Counted from the stretch's first letter, positions 44,357 to 54,709 are shown. The stretch: DNA of 64,000 nucleotides from Entomortierella parvispora (GCA_963573315.1 OY752153.1:744001-808000); one strand, 5' to 3'. Notes: generated by a model not told the origin, from the sequence alone. A program made the numbers and translations.

Positions 44357-46508
44357 TCAAATTCGAAAGACACACCTTCGACGGAAACAGCTGCAAGGCG
44401 GGCTTTCTTGACAGGACAATCACCAGCAAAGTGATTCTTTCCACCACAGTAAAGACAGAGCTTGTTGTCGCGACGACGTTGTTTCTCTTCAGCGGTGATG
44501 TGCTTGACACGCACAGTATCAAGATCCATATCAGTTGAGGAGGAGGCAGCGGCAGAGGAGGTCGCGGCTGGGGTAGTGGATCTTCGGGACCAAGAGTTGT
44601 TCGAGTGGTGAGCTCGAGTGCCAAAACGCTGATCGCGCGCACGCGAGACATGGTTTTGGTACGCAGTGGAGGCAGCAGCCTGGGCGTCACGGAGGGTCTT
44701 GAGGTTGTGCATCTGAGCTGTCAACAGGGATTTGACATCGGATGACAGACCATCCTTGAAACGGGCAAGAAGAGCAACCTCGTTCCAACCGGATTGAGAG
44801 GCTAGAGGCTGGAACTTGGCGATGTACTCCGAGACTGTGCCGTTGTGGTGTAGTGGATCCAGGTCCCAGATCCACGCGAGCGAGATAGAGAGAGTTATTT
44901 TTAGTATTTAGTTATTTTTTTATTTTTGTTCCTGTTTTCTGTTTTCTATAAAAAAGGGAGCAAAGTCCACTTTGCTCCTGGTTGCCTTTTCCCCTTACGA
45001 TTCCCTCCTGTACCTTGTTGATCACCAGAACACCTCCCTTCTGCTCGTATCTGTCTCGCAGTTACCCTTGGCGTTGCTGCAATATTCAACCCCATCAGCC
45101 TTTGGACGCCGTTGCAATATACGAATCCCTGGGCCTTGACTGTTCCCTGGATATCCCCCAGACCTTTTGTGTTCCCTTGATCCTCCCTGCCCACTCTCGC
45201 AGCATATCCATCCGTGTGCCAGCCCTCCTTGATCAAGTCCTGTACCGCCCTCCGATCGCTCCGTAGGATCACCTGGACCCTCGCCTATCCGATATCAATT
45301 GGCCATTTGCGAGGTACACTTACGATGTCATATCTCTTCTGAGTGGACCTGTTATGATCTTGGCAACCCACCCTGAGGCCTTCATTGGTGCTTGGGGACC
45401 AACCATCCTCCTCGTTATATCTCGGAGTCTCCTCTGAACCCTCAGTTAGGCGACCTTGTCCCCTTTCCCAGATAGAATCTCCTTTGCCTTGCTTTACTGA
45501 CTAGATCCCATCCCATCCCCTGTGTTGTTATTAGTATAGTATAGTCGCCGTCGTGCTCTTAGCCTTGTAGTCTTTGTTCTCCTGTTTGGATCCCGTTAGG
45601 ACCTGCCTGCTCTTCGGTATGTGGTCCTTGGTTTTCATCCAGTTCGTTCTACTTATCTTTTGATCCCTTTGCTGACTCTCTCTCCTTCCTGTTTATCTCC
45701 AGTACTATCTCCTTGAGACTGTATCTGATCATACAACAGCGTTGTGCCTGATCCCTGTGGCCCTGAGAGCAAAGTCCCTATCAACTGTAAGCGACGATTT
45801 TTGTTAGTCATCTTTCTTCTCGTTATCAATTTCGCTTCCAGCTCATTGCTGACCTTAGACTATACTTACATTAGACAACATCACACCGTTCTGGCGGAGA
45901 CGGATGAGTCGATTGTTGATATCATCGGCGTGAAGGTGGTTACCATAGAGGTCGTTGAGGAGGTCGGCAAAGAGTTCCCAGTCAGACAAGTAACCTTCGG
46001 TATCTTGGGCGCGGCCGATGACGTACGGGGCAAAGAACTCTGCGGGAAGGCCTTCCATTGACTGTAAGGCCAGATTAATCTTGTCGACGTCAGTTCTGAA
46101 AGATCTGGGATGTCTCGAGAACACGGTGTTGAGTTGCGACATGAACTGGTTCAGCGACATGCCATTGGGATCACCCTTGAACTTGGTCGTGAGGGCGTTC
46201 GGGACTGGAACGTTGAGACCACGCTGAGCCAATTGGGCAAGGATCTCTTGGACTTGGAGTTGATATTCTTGTTGGCGGGTTTGGTTCTCGGCGAGGGTCT
46301 GGATAGCCTCTTGGACAACAGAGGCGGACGAAGTGCTCGATGTGGCCTCGGCCATGGCAGTCATCTGCTGTTGCAGAACTTCTACCTGTTGCATGGTAGC
46401 TTGCAGATGCTGGAGGACAACTTGGGGATTAACGTCTGAGTTCTCAGCTTGCTCGGCGATGTGGTGCAGGGTGTAGATACCCTGCTGGTCGTGTTGGTTG
46501 TGGTCCAT
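44335..46508 (-). pseudogene. gag: C1 Gag, split by a solo B LTR
   Basis: Joining 46508-45890 with 44843-44335 (one CCGT copy) restores a 375-aa Gag. The N-terminus is MDHNQHDQQGIYTLHHIAEQ, followed by a capsid-like domain. Near the C-terminus is a zinc knuckle CLYCGGKNHFAGDC. The insertion interrupts the frame, so this copy cannot make intact Gag. Confidence 0.9.
44844..45885 (+). repeat. Solo LTR of family B with CCGT target duplication
   Basis: 1042 bp, complete ends, no internal element sequence. It is flanked by CCGT at 44840-44843 and 45886-45889. This is the product of LTR-LTR recombination after insertion into C1 gag. It differs from other B LTRs at a few sites (for example AGCATATCC versus AACATATCC near 45205). 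Confidence 0.95.
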
Positions 46509-46856
46509 GGTAGCGAAAACGGAGAGGGAACAAGTGGACGAGGGTCGTTTTCAGCGGATTTTGATAACAGAAATGTGGAAAAATAAGCTTTTTTAAAGAT
46601 TTCCTGTGCGCGAGCAATGCAAGTTTTCGCGGGCCAAGGAGAGCAGGAAATGCGCAAGAAGAAGAACGGTGGAGAAACAAGAAGTCGACCAGTTTACTTT
46701 TATCGACGCGAATGACCCCGGACGGTGGATTGCGGACAGTAACCCTGGGACAGGTGAACTATTACTAAAAGGGAGTTGCTGCAAAATGGAAGCAGCAAGA
46801 GTGGAGGAGTGTGTCTGGAAGGAAAGACGAGAAGGCAGGATGTGTAGAGTCTGCAA
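46509..46856 (-). other. C1 leader with self-priming primer-binding site
   Basis: About 350 bp between gag and the LTR remnant. TTGCAGACT (minus strand, 46848-46856) directly abuts the LTR and pairs with AGTCTGCAA in R. Small ORFs here recur in C2 and look non-coding. Confidence 0.7.
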
Positions 46857-46927
46857 TGTCACGATCGGACAAGACAGGGACAAGAAGGTGAAGGAAAGGT
46901 GTGGTTTATTGTGAATTGCAGACTGAG
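46857..46927 (-). repeat. C1 5' LTR remnant (R-U5 only)
   Basis: Only the inner 71 bp of the 452-bp LTR remain. On the element strand it starts CTCAGTCTGC, within about 3 nt of the predicted RNA start. Its variant (CCCTGTCTTGTCCGATC) matches the C2 3' LTR. Confidence 0.85.
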
Positions 46928-47379
46928 TGTCACGAAACGTCGCAGACTCAGATCGTACGAAGTACGCGTCTCTTGTACCTCTGGTCTAGGATCGCGAACC
47001 TAGGATCTGTATCCGCACTCATTGGCTTGTCCTCTGATCTCCGACGAGTACCCCTGGCGTCCAGGTTCTGGACCTAGGGCTATAGCTACCCTTAGTACGT
47101 ATCTCTCAGCCGCACCTATCAGGACCTCCATCTCGTTCTCCTTCATCTATGTTGCCATCCCGGACCCTACTCATAGGTCCGGCTTATGATTAGTACCTGC
47201 CCGGATATGTATCCTACTCTTTCGTGTCATCTCTGACTCAACGTAGGCCTGGGTCCAGGCCTTCATCACTCTCTAGTATATAAACCCCCCTGTCCTCTTG
47301 CTTTGTTCCTCAGTCTGCAATTCACAATAAACCACACCTTTCCTTCACCTTCTTGTTCCTGCCTTGTCTGACCGTGACA
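46928..47379 (+). repeat. 5' LTR of C2 with TATA box and predicted RNA start
   Basis: 452 bp. TATATAAA lies at 47277-47284. The predicted RNA start, AGTCTGCAA, is 35 nt downstream at 47312-47320. The inner end reads TTCCTGCCTTGTCTGACC. Confidence 0.9.
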
Positions 47380-47388
47380 TTGCAGACT
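47380..47388 (+). promoter_or_regulatory. Self-priming primer-binding site of C2
   Basis: TTGCAGACT immediately follows the LTR. It is the exact reverse complement of AGTCTGCAA at 47312-47320, the expected 5' end of the transcript. It does not begin with TGG, so a tRNA primer is unlikely. This is the Tf1/sushi arrangement. Confidence 0.75.
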
Positions 47389-47726
47389 CAACACATCCTG
47401 CCTTCTCGCTTTCCTTCCAGACACACTCCTCCACTCTTGCTGCTTCCATTTTGCAGCAACTCCCTTTTAGTAATAGTTCACCTGTCCCAGGGTTACTGTC
47501 CGCAATCCACCGTCCGGGGTCATTCGCGTCGATAAAAGTAAACTGGTCGACTTCTTGTTTCTCCACCGTTCTTCTTCTTGCGCATTTCCTGCTCTCCTTG
47601 GCCCGCGAAAACTTGCATTGCTCGCGCACAGGAAATCTTTAAAAAAGCTTATTTTTCCACATTTCTGTTATCAAAATCCGCTGAAAACGACCCTCGTCCA
47701 CTTGTTCCCTCTCCGTTTTCGCTACC
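47389..47726 (+). other. C2 leader
   Basis: About 340 bp, homologous to the C1 leader in inverse orientation. No supported gene. Confidence 0.6.
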
Positions 47727-50700
47727 ATGGACCACAACCAACACGACCAGCAGGGTATCTACACCCTGCACCACATCGCCGAGCAAGCTGAGAACTCAGA
47801 CGTTAATCCCCAAGTTGTCCTCCAGCATCTGCAAGCTACCATGCAACAGGTAGAAGTTCTGCAACAGCAGATGACTGCCATGGCCGAGGCCACATCGAGC
47901 ACTTCGTCCGCCTCTGTTGTCCAAGAGGCTATCCAGACCCTCGCCGAGAACCAAACCCGCCAACAAGAATATCAACTCCAAGTCCAAGAGATCCTTGCCC
48001 AATTGGCTCAGCGTGGTCTCAACGTTCCAGTCCCGAACGCCCTCACGACCAAGTTCAAGGGTGATCCCAATGGCATGTCGCTGAACCAGTTCATGTCGCA
48101 ACTCAACACCGTGTTCTCGAGACATCCTAGATCTTTCAGAACTGACGTCGACAAGATTAATCTGGCCTTACAGTCAATGGAAGGCCTTCCCGCAGAGTTC
48201 TTTGCCCCGTACGTCATCGGCCGCGCCCAAGATACCGAAGGTTACTTGTCTGACTGGGAACTCTTTGCCACCGCTCCCTTTGGTCCTCTGTATAACTTAT
48301 CTGAAAAGGAGCTTGAAGCTCTTCGAGAATTCCTTGATGACAATCTGAAAAAGGGTTTTATCCGCCACTCTGAATCCCCTGCCGGGGCTCCTGTCCTCTT
48401 TGTACCCAAGAAAAACAAAGAACTCCGTATGTGTGTCGACTATCGCGCGCTGAACAAGTTGACCATCAAGAACCGCTGCCCCTTACCGCTCATTGCAGAA
48501 ACCTTGGAACGCCTCCGCTCCGCCAAGATTTTTACGAAATTGGACCTGAAGGGTGCATATAATTTAATTCGTATCGCCGAAGGAGACGAGTGGAAGACGG
48601 CGTTTAGGACACGTTATGGTCATTTCGAGTTTTTGGTCATGCCCTTTGGTCTTTGCAACGCACCCGCTACGTTCCAAGCTTTTCTCAATGACGTCCTCCG
48701 TGAGTGCTTGGACACGGTCGTGGTCATCTATTTGGATGACATCCTAATCTACTCTCAAGACAAGGCAACTCACACCGCCGATGTACGCCGTGTCCTGCAA
48801 CTCTTGTCCGATGCCCAACTTCAAGTTAACCTCGAGAAGTGCGAATTTGGCGTCGAAAAAGTCGAATTCTTAGGTTACATCATCTCACCCGATGGTGTCT
48901 CCATGGATCCCGCCAAGGTTGAGGTGATCACCTCTTGGGCTGTCCCTACCTGCGTCCGCGACATCCAAGTCTTCCTTGGGTTTGCCAACTTTTATCGTCG
49001 CTTTATCAAGAAGTTTTCCAAGCTGGTGGGACCAATGACGCGCTTCCTCAAGAAAGGCGTCCCGTTCAAGTGGGACTCCGCCGCCCAAACCGCTTTTGAT
49101 GCCCTCAAGCTCGCGTTTAGCTCTGAACCAATGCTGGTTCACTTTGATCCTTCCCGTCCTTGTGTCTTGGAACCAGATGCTTCCAAGTTTGCCCTCGGCA
49201 ATGTGTGCAGCCAGCCTGATGATGATGGTGTGCTCCATCCTGTCGCTTTCTATTCTCGTTCGCTGACGCCGCCGGAGCGCAATTATCATATCCATGATAC
49301 CGAATTATTGGCTGTCATCGAGGGTCTGGAACATTGGCGCCACTATTTTGTTTACTCTGAACACCCTGCTCTTGTCCTTACAGACCACAAGAACCTAGAG
49401 TACTTTTCTGAGAAGCGTGCTCTGAGTGAACGCCAAATCCGCTATGCCGAACGACTGTCCAAGTTTAAGGTTGTTCTTGCCTACCGCCCTGGTGTCCACA
49501 ATGGCGCCGCTGACGCTCTCTCCCGCATGTACACTCCTGAAGAGGGGGAAGGTCCAGTGCACGACGCCATCTTGCCGATGCCCATTTCGCTTAGCTCATT
49601 CACAGTCGCAGCAATTGACGAAGTACTCCGGGTTAGCAACGCTGAAGACCTTGTCAATCGTATCAAAGAAGGGTATCAAGACGATGATACCGTCATGGAG
49701 ATCTTGGATCAGTCACGCGATAATCCCGAGACCAACCCTGAGTACCGCTTCGAGGATGGAGTCCTGTTCTTCAACGGTCGGATTGTAGTCCCTGATGATA
49801 AGGCTCTGCAACGAGATATTCTCTCCACCTGTCACGACGATCCTGCTGCTGGACATGGTGGAATTGCAAAGACATTTGAACTAGTCAGCCGCACTTATCA
49901 CTGGCCACGTATGAGAGACTTTGTCAAGTCTTTCGTGTTAACCTGTGACGCCTGCCAACGGAACAAGACTTCTCACCACAAGCCCTTTGGACTCCTTCAG
50001 TCTCTGCCGATCCCTGAGAGCCCTTGGTCTTCGATATCAATGGATTTTATTGTTCAACTACCTGACTCCAAAGGTTACACTGCTATCTTGGTGGTCGTGG
50101 ATCGCCTCACAAAAATGGCACACTTCATTCCAACCACCGACGATGTCAACGCAAGTGACACTTTGGATCTGTTCCTGTCCCGAGTTTTTGCCTACCATGG
50201 CCTGCCAGATGACATCGTATCGGACCGAGGCTCTGTATTCACCTCTACGTTCATGCAGTCTGCGATGGAAGCGCTGGGGATCACCCAGAATCTGTCAACG
50301 GCCTATCACCCACAGACCGATGGACAGACTGAACGTACGAATGCCACTCTGGAACAATACCTCCGCTGTTTCACAAGCTACCAACAAGACGATTGGAGCA
50401 ATCATTTACCCATGGCCGAGCTCTGCTACAACAATTCCGTGCAAGCAACCACAAAACAAACTCCGTTCTTTGCTCACCAAGGATACCACCCCCGCTTCAG
50501 TGTGAAGGTCCCTCGAGTTGCAGTCAGTAGCCCCTTCGCCAAGGACCGCCTCCAGGAGTTGAAGCGTATCCAAGAAGACTTGCAGTTCCATATCAAGTCG
50601 GCACTAGAGAACCAAGAGCGCCACTACAACAAGCGCTTTACCCCTCAGCCGAACTTCGCTATAGGAGACCTCGTCATGTTGAAACGTAACAATATCAAGA

Positions 50701-51116
50701 CCACCCGACCTTCAAACAAGTTGGATGTTAAGAACCTGGGTCCGTTCAAGATCACCGAAGTAGTCAACTCTCGATCGGTCCGCCTTCAGCTCCCGACCAC
50801 TATGGTCCGTCTTCATCCTGTTTTCCATGTCTCTCTTTTGGAGCCCTACCGCGCCAACACAATACCCGGTCGCGTAGCACCTCCGCCTCCTACCATCGAG
50901 ATTGACGGCAATGAGGAGTTTGAAGTTGAAGAAATCTGGGACTCTAAATTCCGTGGAAAGCAACTTTGGTATTTGATCAAGTTCAAGGGTTATAAAGATC
51001 CGGAATGGCAGCCCGCAGCCAACGCTGAGAATTCACCAGAGCATGTCGCCCGTTTCCACTCTCGCTTCCCGCTCAAGCCAGGTCCACCCCCAGTCACTCG
51101 CGGAGCTCGCTCCTAG
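47727..51116 (+). CDS. C2 Gag-Pol fusion (Gag N-terminus joined in frame to RT, RNase H, integrase, chromodomain)
   Basis: 1129 aa. Residues 1 to about 180 equal C1 Gag up to SDWELFA; the next residues TAPFGPLYNLSEKELEALRE are C1 Pol just before RT. The joint shares GCC on both sides, as expected for deletion at microhomology. RT (YLDD), RNase H, integrase (DDE) and the chromodomain remain. The zinc knuckle, protease and frameshift are gone, so the product can be neither shifted nor self-cleaved. Probably a non-autonomous copy, though the long open frame is unusual for decayed DNA. Confidence 0.9.
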   Translation: MDHNQHDQQGIYTLHHIAEQAENSDVNPQVVLQHLQATMQQVEVLQQQMTAMAEATSSTSSASVVQEAIQTLAENQTRQQEYQLQVQEILAQLAQRGLNVPVPNALTTKFKGDPNGMSLNQFMSQLNTVFSRHPRSFRTDVDKINLALQSMEGLPAEFFAPYVIGRAQDTEGYLSDWELFATAPFGPLYNLSEKELEALREFLDDNLKKGFIRHSESPAGAPVLFVPKKNKELRMCVDYRALNKLTIKNRCPLPLIAETLERLRSAKIFTKLDLKGAYNLIRIAEGDEWKTAFRTRYGHFEFLVMPFGLCNAPATFQAFLNDVLRECLDTVVVIYLDDILIYSQDKATHTADVRRVLQLLSDAQLQVNLEKCEFGVEKVEFLGYIISPDGVSMDPAKVEVITSWAVPTCVRDIQVFLGFANFYRRFIKKFSKLVGPMTRFLKKGVPFKWDSAAQTAFDALKLAFSSEPMLVHFDPSRPCVLEPDASKFALGNVCSQPDDDGVLHPVAFYSRSLTPPERNYHIHDTELLAVIEGLEHWRHYFVYSEHPALVLTDHKNLEYFSEKRALSERQIRYAERLSKFKVVLAYRPGVHNGAADALSRMYTPEEGEGPVHDAILPMPISLSSFTVAAIDEVLRVSNAEDLVNRIKEGYQDDDTVMEILDQSRDNPETNPEYRFEDGVLFFNGRIVVPDDKALQRDILSTCHDDPAAGHGGIAKTFELVSRTYHWPRMRDFVKSFVLTCDACQRNKTSHHKPFGLLQSLPIPESPWSSISMDFIVQLPDSKGYTAILVVVDRLTKMAHFIPTTDDVNASDTLDLFLSRVFAYHGLPDDIVSDRGSVFTSTFMQSAMEALGITQNLSTAYHPQTDGQTERTNATLEQYLRCFTSYQQDDWSNHLPMAELCYNNSVQATTKQTPFFAHQGYHPRFSVKVPRVAVSSPFAKDRLQELKRIQEDLQFHIKSALENQERHYNKRFTPQPNFAIGDLVMLKRNNIKTTRPSNKLDVKNLGPFKITEVVNSRSVRLQLPTTMVRLHPVFHVSLLEPYRANTIPGRVAPPPPTIEIDGNEEFEVEEIWDSKFRGKQLWYLIKFKGYKDPEWQPAANAENSPEHVARFHSRFPLKPGPPPVTRGARS

Positions 51117-51125
51117 GGGGAGGAT
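51114..51125 (+). promoter_or_regulatory. Polypurine tract of C2
   Basis: AGGGGGAGGAT-like purine run between the pol stop and the 3' LTR; C1 has the same arrangement. Confidence 0.65.
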
Positions 51126-51577
51126 TGTCACGAAACGTCGCAGACTCAGATCGTACGAAGTACGCGTCTCTTGTACCTCTGGTCTAGGATCGCGAACCTA
51201 GGATCTGTATCCGCACTCATTGGCTTGTCCTCTGATCTCCGACGAGTACCCCTGGCGTCCAGGTTCTGGACCTAGGGCTATAGCTACCCTTAGTACGTAT
51301 CTCTCAGCCGCACCTATCAGGACCTCCATCTCGTTCTCCTTCATCTATGTTGCCATCCCGGACCCTACTCATAGGTCCGGCTTATGATTAGTACCTGCCC
51401 GGATATGTATCCTACTCTTTCGTGTCATCTCTGACTCAACGTAGGCCTGGGTCCAGGCCTTCATCACTCTCTAGTATATAAACCCCCCTGTCCTCTTGCT
51501 TTGTTCCTCAGTCTGCAATTCACAATAAACCACACCTTTCCTTCACCTTCTTGTCCCTGTCTTGTCCGATCGTGACA
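51126..51577 (+). repeat. 3' LTR of C2
   Basis: 452 bp. The inner-end variant CCCTGTCTTGTCCGATC differs from C2's own 5' LTR at several clustered positions. Confidence 0.92.
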
Positions 51578-53533
51578 TAAGGGCCAGGCCATGGGGGCAA
51601 TTAATTTGTTGACAGGGATAAAATTAATGCACACCCGATAAGATCCATCCTTCTTCTGAATCAGGAGAGGGTTGCAAGAAGCAGGTGAGCCAGATCGCCT
51701 CATTTTTCCAGCCCTGACCATCTGGTCTCGATACTCGCACAAGGTCGCAATTTGTCCGGGCGAGTATTTTTTGTTATATGCGCGCGGAAATTTGGACCCA
51801 GGTTTGAGGTGAAAAGAGGCAGGGGCTTCCAACATATCTGCATCCAACGTCCTAGACATCTCCCCTTCCTTGGGAAAACACTCCTGGTGCTCCTGAAAAA
51901 TGCGTTGGATTTCAGGCAAGTTGTCGTGAACCTCTTGGATATCTCCCACGTATACTGATCGCTCCTCCAGGCCGGGCAACAATATGACCGGGGTGTTAGT
52001 CAAACGATCACGACAGCGGGGAGCCTCCAAATGAAATCCGTATGAATTGTTGACCATTATCGGGGCCGCATCAAACATAGGATCGCTGATCTTCGATGAG
52101 GCCGTATCCGAAGAATCTGAAATTGACAAACAAGAGGTGGGTTGTCGTCCATCCAAAGCAGGGGGATCAGGGAAGACGGCGCGCAAGAACCAACAATTGA
52201 CGATCTCCTCATTCTGATCGTCCTTCTTGAGTTGTCGCGCATCAGTCCGCTCAACCTTGCCCTCCTGAATGCTTCGAATGAGTAGGGCATACCCTTCGTC
52301 GTCGTTTTCTTTGTCGTCGGTCGAAGAATCCTCCTCATCTGTCTGATGAACCGTCGGTGTCACCCTCTTCACTTGTTTCTATCACCGGGTCCTGTTGTTT
52401 ATCTTGGATGGGGAGACGAGAGACTTTCGGGGTGGTTCGAGCACGTCCATCGATCACGATCTTGAAGCCTTGTATTTGCAAACTAGTAACGGCGGTGGCC
52501 CAATCTGTATATCCTCCACAGGCTTCAAGGAAAGGACGACCCAACAGAATATTGAAGTCGACGGACTCGACGATCACACAACCGGCCGGGATCATGATAC
52601 CTTGGATATCGATAGGCACGCTCGGTGCCTCTCCAGCCACGCCTGCATTCCCCGTCAACCCTTTCAAAGTAAACGATGAATATGGAGTGTGGTTGGTGAT
52701 GCCAATCTGCTCCAAGAACCCGCGACGGATGACATTGACGCAAGATCCTCCATCAAGTAAGATATCGCACTTGGTTCCCATAATTGCGGCTCGGAATCCA
52801 TGAGTGTCTGTCTTTGATCGTTCAACACGATTCAAAAATACACGCAACTCTTCCGCTTCAGACTCCCCGAGGGGCAGGGACGGATATTCTTCACTGAGTA
52901 AAATTCGCTCCTCACGCGGTACAGTCTTCAACGATGCTTGAACGGTTCGGCGGATGCTGGGGGATAACTCCATTAGTTGACCGATGGTAAGACCCTCAAC
53001 CTTAGTGGTCCTTAAGCACTGACGGATGTCAAACGGCTGTTGGTTCAACTGCAAGACGATGGGGTTGGGAAGAGACTTTAGAAATGCCTCGTCCGACTCG
53101 TGTGTCCGGCCAGATTTCTTTTTCTTGTCCGTCCCTTTTTTGCTGTCCTCTTTCCCTTTTTGGCTCTTGCTGCTCTCTGATTTCTTTTTTGTTCCAGTGT
53201 GCGGGGGTGGCTTAGCTCGGTCTTTTTCGTCCCAAGTGTTCTTCGGTCCTGCTGACGCACTCATGCTCGGGCCAGCATCTCCATCTCCATTCACTTTTCT
53301 TGCCGCCATTGCTTTTCGACCCTCCCTCGGGGGAACCATCATCCTTCGCAAGCCTCCATCCACCTCATCCTCCTCCTTCTCATCTCTCTTGGCTTGTCCA
53401 TTGTCCCTCTGCGCCTTGATTGCGTTCTGGGCAGCGATTGTACGTTCGAGCCGGGCCAGGTTTTCCGCAGCAGATGGGCCCTCGACCGCAAACGTCACAT
53501 TACTCTTGGGACGGACAGGGATCTCGACGGCGG
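51578..53533 (-). pseudogene. B-0 Pol fragment: linker, protease and RT start
   Basis: Matches B-1 Pol from the N-terminal linker through LLDGGSCVNV to YRVCINFIPVNKL. An 11-bp deletion near 52343 (in the acidic linker after the protease) shifts the frame. Both ends are insertion junctions: C2's LTR on the left and B-2's LTR on the right. Confidence 0.9.
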
Positions 53534-54575
53534 TGTGGTGTAGTGGATCCAGGTCCCAGATCCACGCGAGCGAGATAGAGAGAGTTATTTTTAGTATTTA
53601 GTTATTTTTTTATTTTTGTTCCTGTTTTCTGTTTTCTATAAAAAAGGGAGCAAAGTCCACTTTGCTCCTGGTTGCCTTTTCCCCTTACGATTCCCTCCTG
53701 TACCTTGTTGATCACCAGAACACCTCCCTTCTGCTCGTATCTGTCTCGCAGTTACCCTTGGCGTTGCTGCAATATTCAACCCCATCAGCCTTTGGACGCC
53801 GTTGCAATATACGAATCCCTGGGCCTTGACTGTTCCCTGGATATCCCCCAGACCTTTTGTGTTCCCTTGATCCTCCCTGCCCACTCTCGCAACATATCCA
53901 TCCGTGTGCCAGCCCTCCCTGATCAAGTCCTGTACCGCCCTCCGAGCGCTCCGTAGGATCACCTGGACCCTCGCCTATCCAATATCAATTGGCCATTTGC
54001 GAGGTACACTTACGATGTCATATCTCTTCTGAGTGGACCTGTTATGATCTTGGCAACCCACCCTGAGGCCTTCATTGGTGCTTGGGGACCAACCATCCTC
54101 CTCGTTATATCTCGGAGTCTCCTCTGAACCCTCAGTTAGGCGACCTTGTCCCCTTTCCCAGATAGAATCTCCTTTGCCTTGCTTTACTGACTAGATCCCA
54201 TCCCATCCCCTGTGTTGTTATTAGTATAGTATAGTCGCCGTCGTGCTCTTAGCCTTGTAGTCTTTGTTCTCCTGTTTGGATCCCGTTAGGACCTGCCTGC
54301 TCTTCGGTATGTGGTCCTTGGTTTTCATCCAGTTCGTTCTACTTATCTTTTGATCCCTTTGCTGACTCTCTCTCCTTCCTGTTTATCTCCAGTACTATCT
54401 CCTTGAGACTGTATCTGATCATACAACAGCGTTGTGCCTGATCCCTGTGGCCCTGAGAGCAAAGTCCCTATCAACTGTAAGCGGCGATTTTTGTTAGTCA
54501 TCTTTCTTCTCGTTATCAATTTCGCTTCCAGCTCATTGCTGACCTTAGACTATACTTACATTAGACAACATCACA
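53534..54575 (+). repeat. 5' LTR of B-2
   Basis: 1042 bp. TATAAAAA at 53637-53644, then the perfect inverted repeat GGAGCAAAG (53647-53655) / CTTTGCTCC (53660-53668) with loop TCCA. Confidence 0.93.
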
Positions 54576-54709
54576 CCCGAAGCCAATTTGGTGGAGAACC
54601 TGGGCAAAAACAAGCTCACCCGTCTGAGATTAAAAGAAGGCTCTGATCATTCGAGAACAACTAGTGTCCCACATTTGAATCCAGCCCAACCCTGACAAAC
54701 CAATCAACC

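Larger units (their letters stand above)
40257..46927 (-). mobile_element. LTR retrotransposon C1 (Ty3/gypsy chromovirus), 5' LTR truncated, carries a solo B LTR
   Basis: Full 3' LTR (452 bp), pol, gag, leader and PBS, but only 71 bp of the 5' LTR, which ends at C2's LTR. Gag is split by the solo B LTR at 44844-45885. Otherwise frames are open. Confidence 0.9.
46928..51577 (+). mobile_element. LTR retrotransposon C2 (internally deleted chromovirus, gag-pol fusion)
   Basis: 4650 bp with two complete 452-bp LTRs, PBS, one fused ORF and PPT. It lies head-to-head with C1. Compared with C1 it lacks about 1.35 kb spanning the gag C-terminus, protease and the start of RT. The right flank (TAAGGGCC) is B-0 pol; the left flank is the C1 LTR remnant. 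Confidence 0.92.

Noticed and set aside
44335-44360. Slippery heptamer GGAAAAC at the C1 gag/pol overlap
   Set aside because: It does not fit X XXY YYZ (re-pairing of GAA to GGA fails), so no specific frameshift site is claimed for family C.
44223-44690. 155-codon minus ORF overlapping C1 gag
   Set aside because: Shadow of gag in another frame; Pro/Leu-rich with no domain. The real pol frame is -1 to gag and opens at 44356.
45000-45270. Paired ORFs of 94 and 108 codons on opposite strands, repeated in every B LTR
   Set aside because: They overlap antisense, show no domain, and recur only because LTR copies are near-identical. The deleted LTR at 37736 already shortens one.
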